From Lachnospiraceae bacterium (lineage in GTDB: Bacteria > Bacillota > Clostridia > Lachnospirales > Lachnospiraceae): a stretch of 64,000 bases of DNA. Below are positions 61,041 through 64,000 of this stretch, piece after piece. The notes under the pieces were generated by a model, which had not been told where the DNA came from, did no database searches, and was given only the letters and a program-made list of their open reading frames with translations. Position numbers and translations under genes: made by a program. Numbering within the stretch: the first letter of the stretch is position 1; every line of letters begins with the position of its first letter. The DNA lies in assembly GCA_017526745.1 (NCBI GenBank), contig JAFXQX010000012.1, positions 62,001-126,000 on the forward strand. The letters are read 5' to 3'.

Positions 61041-61829
61041 ATGAGTATAAACAAAGAAGAATACATTGAATCCATGCGACGCCTTGAGTTTTCTGACGAA
61101 ACAAAAGGGAAAATGATCGGGAACCTGACTAAGATCAGTACTCCCGGAAATGGAGGCGTTATGAAAAAAGGAATAAAAGCGGGCAAGGCGGTCATTATTG
61201 CCGCTGCATGCGTTATGATCTTTGGTGTTACTGCAGCGGCTGCCGGAATAGCTTCTGTAGTTGTAAGCCATAACAGACTGGGATCGAGAACGGATGACTT
61301 TGGGAAACTGTCAGAGCTTGAGGAAAAAGTCGGGTTAAATGTTACTGCGGTTGATTCTTTTTCCAACGGGTATATATTTGATCATATGGAAATACAAGAT
61401 TCTACCGAACAGGATGAAAACGGTAATGATTTAGAATCATATTCCGGCATAGATCTGCAGTATGTGAAAGAAGGCTCCCCAGAGGTTTGGATAAACATGG
61501 ATCCGGCAAGAATGTATGATGAGAGTTATGAAGCCGATAAAGCACAGGAAATGCGCGAATTTAACGGTGTAAAGCTCTATTACAGCCGTGATGAGTATCT
61601 GTTTCTTCCGGTATCAGGAGAGGATCAAGTAACTGAAGAAGAACGTAAACGGGAGGAAGAAGATCCGCATTTCTATATCAGTTATGGAAGTGATGAAAGA
61701 GAGATAAAACACCCCAGCTTTGTTACATTCGTAATGGACGATGTCATGTATTGTATGTTATCGTTTGACACGAACATGACCAGTGAAGAAATGCTGGATA
61801 TGGCTGAGGAGATCATAACGGCAAGGTAG
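61041..61829 (+). CDS. Putative anti-sigma membrane protein
   Basis: The 262-residue product has a short cytoplasmic helix (SINKEEYIESMRRLEFSDETKGKMIGNL) and one transmembrane segment (KAVIIAAACVMIFGVTAAAAGIASVVV, ~47-73). An extracellular acidic domain follows (~80-262). It is 13 nt after the ECF sigma gene, the normal place of a cognate anti-sigma factor. ATG 61041 follows AAAGGAGTACCGTG. The outer domain is not recognised; the layout is like DUF4179-type proteins. Confidence 0.65.
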   Translation: MSINKEEYIESMRRLEFSDETKGKMIGNLTKISTPGNGGVMKKGIKAGKAVIIAAACVMIFGVTAAAAGIASVVVSHNRLGSRTDDFGKLSELEEKVGLNVTAVDSFSNGYIFDHMEIQDSTEQDENGNDLESYSGIDLQYVKEGSPEVWINMDPARMYDESYEADKAQEMREFNGVKLYYSRDEYLFLPVSGEDQVTEEERKREEEDPHFYISYGSDEREIKHPSFVTFVMDDVMYCMLSFDTNMTSEEMLDMAEEIITAR

Positions 61830-61852
61830 TATATAGTAATCATGAGTTCAGA

Positions 61853-61889
61853 AAAGGCAGGGCGCCGATGGTATGCGCCCTGTCTTTTT
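61853..61889 (+). terminator. Terminator after the anti-sigma-like gene
   Basis: AAGGCAGGGCGC-cgatggtat-GCGCCCTGTCTT followed by TTT. Confidence 0.88.
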
Positions 61890-61906
61890 GGTATTGAGAA
61901 TGCTCC

Positions 61907-61965
61907 TTGACAAATATAGAATATCGATATAGTATATAGAATATCAATATATAGATATTCGATAC
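61907..61965 (+). promoter_or_regulatory. Promoter with AT-rich PadR-type operator
   Basis: TTGACA (61907-61912) and TAGTAT (61930-61935) at 17 bp. ATATAGAATATC occurs twice (61914-61925 and 61934-61945), and GAATATC-N8-GATATTC (61939-61960) is a perfect dyad. PadR repressors bind long AT-rich dyads of this kind, so the operon is probably autorepressed. Confidence 0.65.
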
Positions 61966-61978
61966 AGAGGAGGTTTAT

Positions 61979-62311
61979 ATGAGTAACATAGATAAAACAC
62001 TTTTATCCGGAAGCATGGGAACTATGCTGTTAAAGCTTTTATCAGAGAAAGATATGTACGGATATGAGATGATCGAGACGCTCCGGTCACGTTCACAGAA
62101 TGTCTTTGAACTTAAAGCCGGGACATTGTATCCGCTCCTTCATACGCTTGAGTCAAAGAACTATCTGACATCATATGAACAGGAAGGAGTTGGAAAGACA
62201 CGCAAGTACTATTCTATAACAGATGCCGGCAGGAAGTATCTAAAGACTAAGCTCACCGAGTGGGAAACGTTTACAGGGGCCGTTGCCGGGGTACTGGCAA
62301 TTGCATTTTAA
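61979..62311 (+). CDS. PadR-family transcriptional regulator
   Basis: The 110-residue product is the minimal PadR fold: GTMLLKLLSEKDMYGYEMIETLRSRSQNVFELKAGTLYPLLHTLESKNYLTSY (~13-65), followed by GKTRKYYSITDAGRKYL. Such regulators repress membrane-protein genes next to them. GAGGAGG precedes the ATG. It ends 15 nt before the FtsW-like gene. Confidence 0.9.
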   Translation: MSNIDKTLLSGSMGTMLLKLLSEKDMYGYEMIETLRSRSQNVFELKAGTLYPLLHTLESKNYLTSYEQEGVGKTRKYYSITDAGRKYLKTKLTEWETFTGAVAGVLAIAF

Positions 62312-62325
62312 GGGGGGGATCGATC

Positions 62326-63726
62326 ATGAGTTTGGAAGAGTATATGGGAGAACTGAAGGGGCAGATCCGGGATAAGAATGCAAGGGTACTTGTTTCAGAT
62401 GAGATATATGCCCATATCGAAGAACAGGCCGGTTCATATCAAAAGGACGGAATGGACAGGGAAGAAGCATTATCAAAAGCAGTGGAAGAAATGGGAGATC
62501 CGGTAAGTGTTGGGGCAGACCTTGACAGGATCCACAGACCGCACATGGAATGGAGATATCTGATTTTTATATTGTTTATCAGCGTATTGAGTATATTAGT
62601 TCAGTACCTGATCACAAAAAACATAGATTCGGAATCTGTAACCGGAAGCATATTGGGAGATCTTTCAAGAAGGCATCTCGTCGGAATTATGGCGGGTATC
62701 ATTGCAATGCTTCTGGTATATCGTGCTGATTATACCATTTTGATCGGAAGGAGCAGGTTGATTGGAGGGATTTTCATTGTGATCGTCACAATCCTTACGG
62801 CTACCCTCGGATACAGGATTAATGGTATGAGCGGATGGGTCAGTATAGGATCTGTGTCATTTTCGATGCGAGCACTTATGTTGTTATATCTTCCGGTATT
62901 TGCAGGAATTCTTTACGAGTTCCGAGGAAGCGGAAGGTGGGTTATTGCAAAGATCATCTTCTGGATGATACTTCCGGCACTATCGACATTCATCACGGGA
63001 GATCTGTCTGCGCCTTTTACGCTGCTTATCCTACTGTCAGAAACAATACTTGTGTTTATTGCCGTTCATAAAGACTGGTACGGTATTAACAGAAAGATCG
63101 TATATGGCGGGTTTGCAACAGTATTTGCCTTAATGATTACAGCTGGTGCGGTATTCATATACAGGCTTAACGGATATCAGAGTGCAAGGCTTGCAAACTG
63201 GCTGGCGCATTTCGGAATAGGAAACCGTATCACGGATGATAACGGGATCAACTATGTCAATGCTCAGCTTGGTAAGGCATTTGCAAGCAGTACGATCATA
63301 GGAAAAAGCGAAGAAGCAGTCGATATCATGTCGAACACGCCCGGTTTCGGATCCGATTATGTTGTGGGCTCTGTAGCTGCGACATGCGGATTACTTGCTG
63401 TTGCCGTGATAATAATCTGTATGCTTGCTCTTGCAATATACATGGTAAGGATTTCGGTTAGCCAGAAGAACAGTCTGGGATTTATAGTCGGATGCGCCTG
63501 CGGGGTCACAATAGCAATACAAAGCATCAGCAATATCCTTATCGTATTCGGACTTCTTCCGATGACGAGTTCCGTGCTCCCTATATTTACGAGTCGCATT
63601 TCGTTTTGTATAGTAGACTACATGCTGATCGGCCTTGTCTTATCTATATACAGATATAAAGATATACGGAGGGATTGCATGGGCAATACTGTTCAAGAAG
63701 GAAACAGTGAAGAGTTGGCTATATAG
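62326..63726 (+). CDS. FtsW/RodA-like membrane protein with permease-prefix domain
   Basis: The 466-residue product has an N-terminal ~70-residue cytoplasmic helical domain (SLEEYMGELKGQIRDKNARVLVSDEIYAHIEEQ... ALSKAVEEMGDPVSVGADLDRIHRP) of the kind joined to PadR-controlled permeases. About ten transmembrane helices with SEDS-like segments follow (NGMSGWVSIGSVSFSMRALMLLYLPVFAGILYE; SDYVVGSVAATCGLLAVAVIIICMLAL). SEDS proteins are peptidoglycan glycosyltransferases. Whether the catalytic acid is kept cannot be settled by eye. AAGGGGGGATCGATC precedes the ATG. Confidence 0.75.
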   Translation: MSLEEYMGELKGQIRDKNARVLVSDEIYAHIEEQAGSYQKDGMDREEALSKAVEEMGDPVSVGADLDRIHRPHMEWRYLIFILFISVLSILVQYLITKNIDSESVTGSILGDLSRRHLVGIMAGIIAMLLVYRADYTILIGRSRLIGGIFIVIVTILTATLGYRINGMSGWVSIGSVSFSMRALMLLYLPVFAGILYEFRGSGRWVIAKIIFWMILPALSTFITGDLSAPFTLLILLSETILVFIAVHKDWYGINRKIVYGGFATVFALMITAGAVFIYRLNGYQSARLANWLAHFGIGNRITDDNGINYVNAQLGKAFASSTIIGKSEEAVDIMSNTPGFGSDYVVGSVAATCGLLAVAVIIICMLALAIYMVRISVSQKNSLGFIVGCACGVTIAIQSISNILIVFGLLPMTSSVLPIFTSRISFCIVDYMLIGLVLSIYRYKDIRRDCMGNTVQEGNSEELAI

Positions 63727-63824
63727 AAGAACAAACAGAACAGGCAAGTACGGATAGCAATTGACTATAATACTTCCAATCAATATAATGGTTTGAAAGA
63801 ATGATCACAGATGTGGGAAGTATT

Positions 63825-64000
63825 ATGTACAAGAAAAAGCTTACAATTGAAGAACAGATAGAAGATTTAAGATCAAAGAACATTAAATTTGATCTGTATA
63901 ATGTTGAGGAAGCCAAAAAATTCCTACAATACAACAACTATTACTTCAAGTTAAAATCTTACGCGCAGAACTATACAAAATACAGCAAGGTTGAACTAAG
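63825..64000 (+). CDS. Abi_2-type abortive infection protein (5' part, runs off the window)
   Basis: Only the first 58 codons are present. The product begins MYKKKLTIEEQIEDLRSKNI and continues with VEEAKKFLQYNNYYFKLKSY (~28-47). This is the typical start of Abi_2 (AbiD/AbiF-like) proteins: LT-x-x-EQI-x-x-L, then an FL-x-x-x-NYY-F-x-x-K-x-Y motif. Abi proteins abort phage infection; several are RNA-guided-like or toxin-like. An upstream in-frame ATG at 63801 is possible, but GGGAAG favours 63825. The 98 nt before it are plain. Confidence 0.7.
   Translation, partial: MYKKKLTIEEQIEDLRSKNIKFDLYNVEEAKKFLQYNNYYFKLKSYAQNYTKYSKVEL

Noticed and set aside
46567-64000. A duplicated tRNA-Gln 3' end marking the right border of the island
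   Set aside because: I searched by eye for the tRNA tail (TCCTTCTAGCCCT) downstream and did not find it; the border may be outside the window.

Overview
This window looks like chromosomal DNA from an anaerobic Firmicute of the Lachnospiraceae type (Butyrivibrio / Lachnospira / Roseburia relatives). The evidence is the classical rpmG-secE-nusG-rplKA-rplJL-rpoBC order, clostridial ribosomal and polymerase proteins, a wealth of lipoproteins and small secreted proteins, and several protein families I associate mainly with that group. The genus is inference.

Region 1 (1-27.0 kb) is core. A FliD-like protein gene faces away from the ribosomal block. Then come rpmG, secE, nusG, rplK, rplA, an unexpected CapA-family lipoprotein gene, an L10 leader with attenuator, rplJ, rplL, rpoB and rpoC. 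After rpoC lie a small membrane protein gene, a degenerate GGDEF gene, and an ECF sigma / anti-sigma-like / transglutaminase-lipoprotein unit. A type IV pilus-like operon follows (PilC, four pilin-like or accessory membrane proteins, PilT). The str operon (rpsL, rpsG, fusA, tuf) closes the block.

Region 2 (27.0-34.5 kb) is an accessory cassette flanked by two paralogous MerR/GyrI-like regulator genes. Each has the same 16-bp operator-like dyad inside divergent, overlapping promoters. Between them lie a thermolysin-like (M4) lipoprotein, an acidic lipoprotein, a class C beta-lactamase-like lipoprotein and a truncated-looking secreted protein. A tiny broken or coupled ORF lies beyond the second regulator.

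Region 3 (34.5-46.6 kb) returns to housekeeping functions: mntP, a DUF6033-like pair, glf, dnaE, pfkA, an rRNA 2'-O-methyltransferase, proC, a SleB-like hydrolase with SH3 domains, a GH25 lysozyme, and tRNA-Gln(CTG).

Region 4 (46.6-64.0 kb) starts directly downstream of the tRNA and looks like a plasmid-derived or mobilizable island. It has four AATTAGCATA iterons, a RepA_N-type initiator, a ParM-like actin, an oriT-like set of inverted repeats, MobC, a MOBP-type relaxase, and a long coiled-coil membrane-protein ORF nested out of frame in the relaxase 3' end. No integrase is visible. Next is the most intriguing unit: a BlaI-type repressor and a BlaR1-like M56 sensor whose extracellular half ends in a domain shared with a small protein encoded two genes later (DUF3879-like). 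They are followed by a set of putative surface or secreted proteins: FliD-like, DUF5610-like, DUF3879-like, two unrecognised, a lipoprotein with an IIGGADGPTSIYL motif, and DUF6033-like. The window ends with an ECF sigma / anti-sigma pair, a PadR-FtsW-like pair, and the 5' part of an Abi_2-type abortive-infection gene.

The FliD-like and DUF6033-like families occur both in the core part (95-1402 and 35322-36122) and in the island (54722-55474 and 59491-60399), although no other flagellar gene is in the window. The best candidate for an undescribed system is the BlaI / BlaR1-DUF3879 signalling module together with this secreted-protein set. Start sites were chosen from visible Shine-Dalgarno (SD) sequences and family N-termini. 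All family assignments are from reading sequence motifs; no database search was run.
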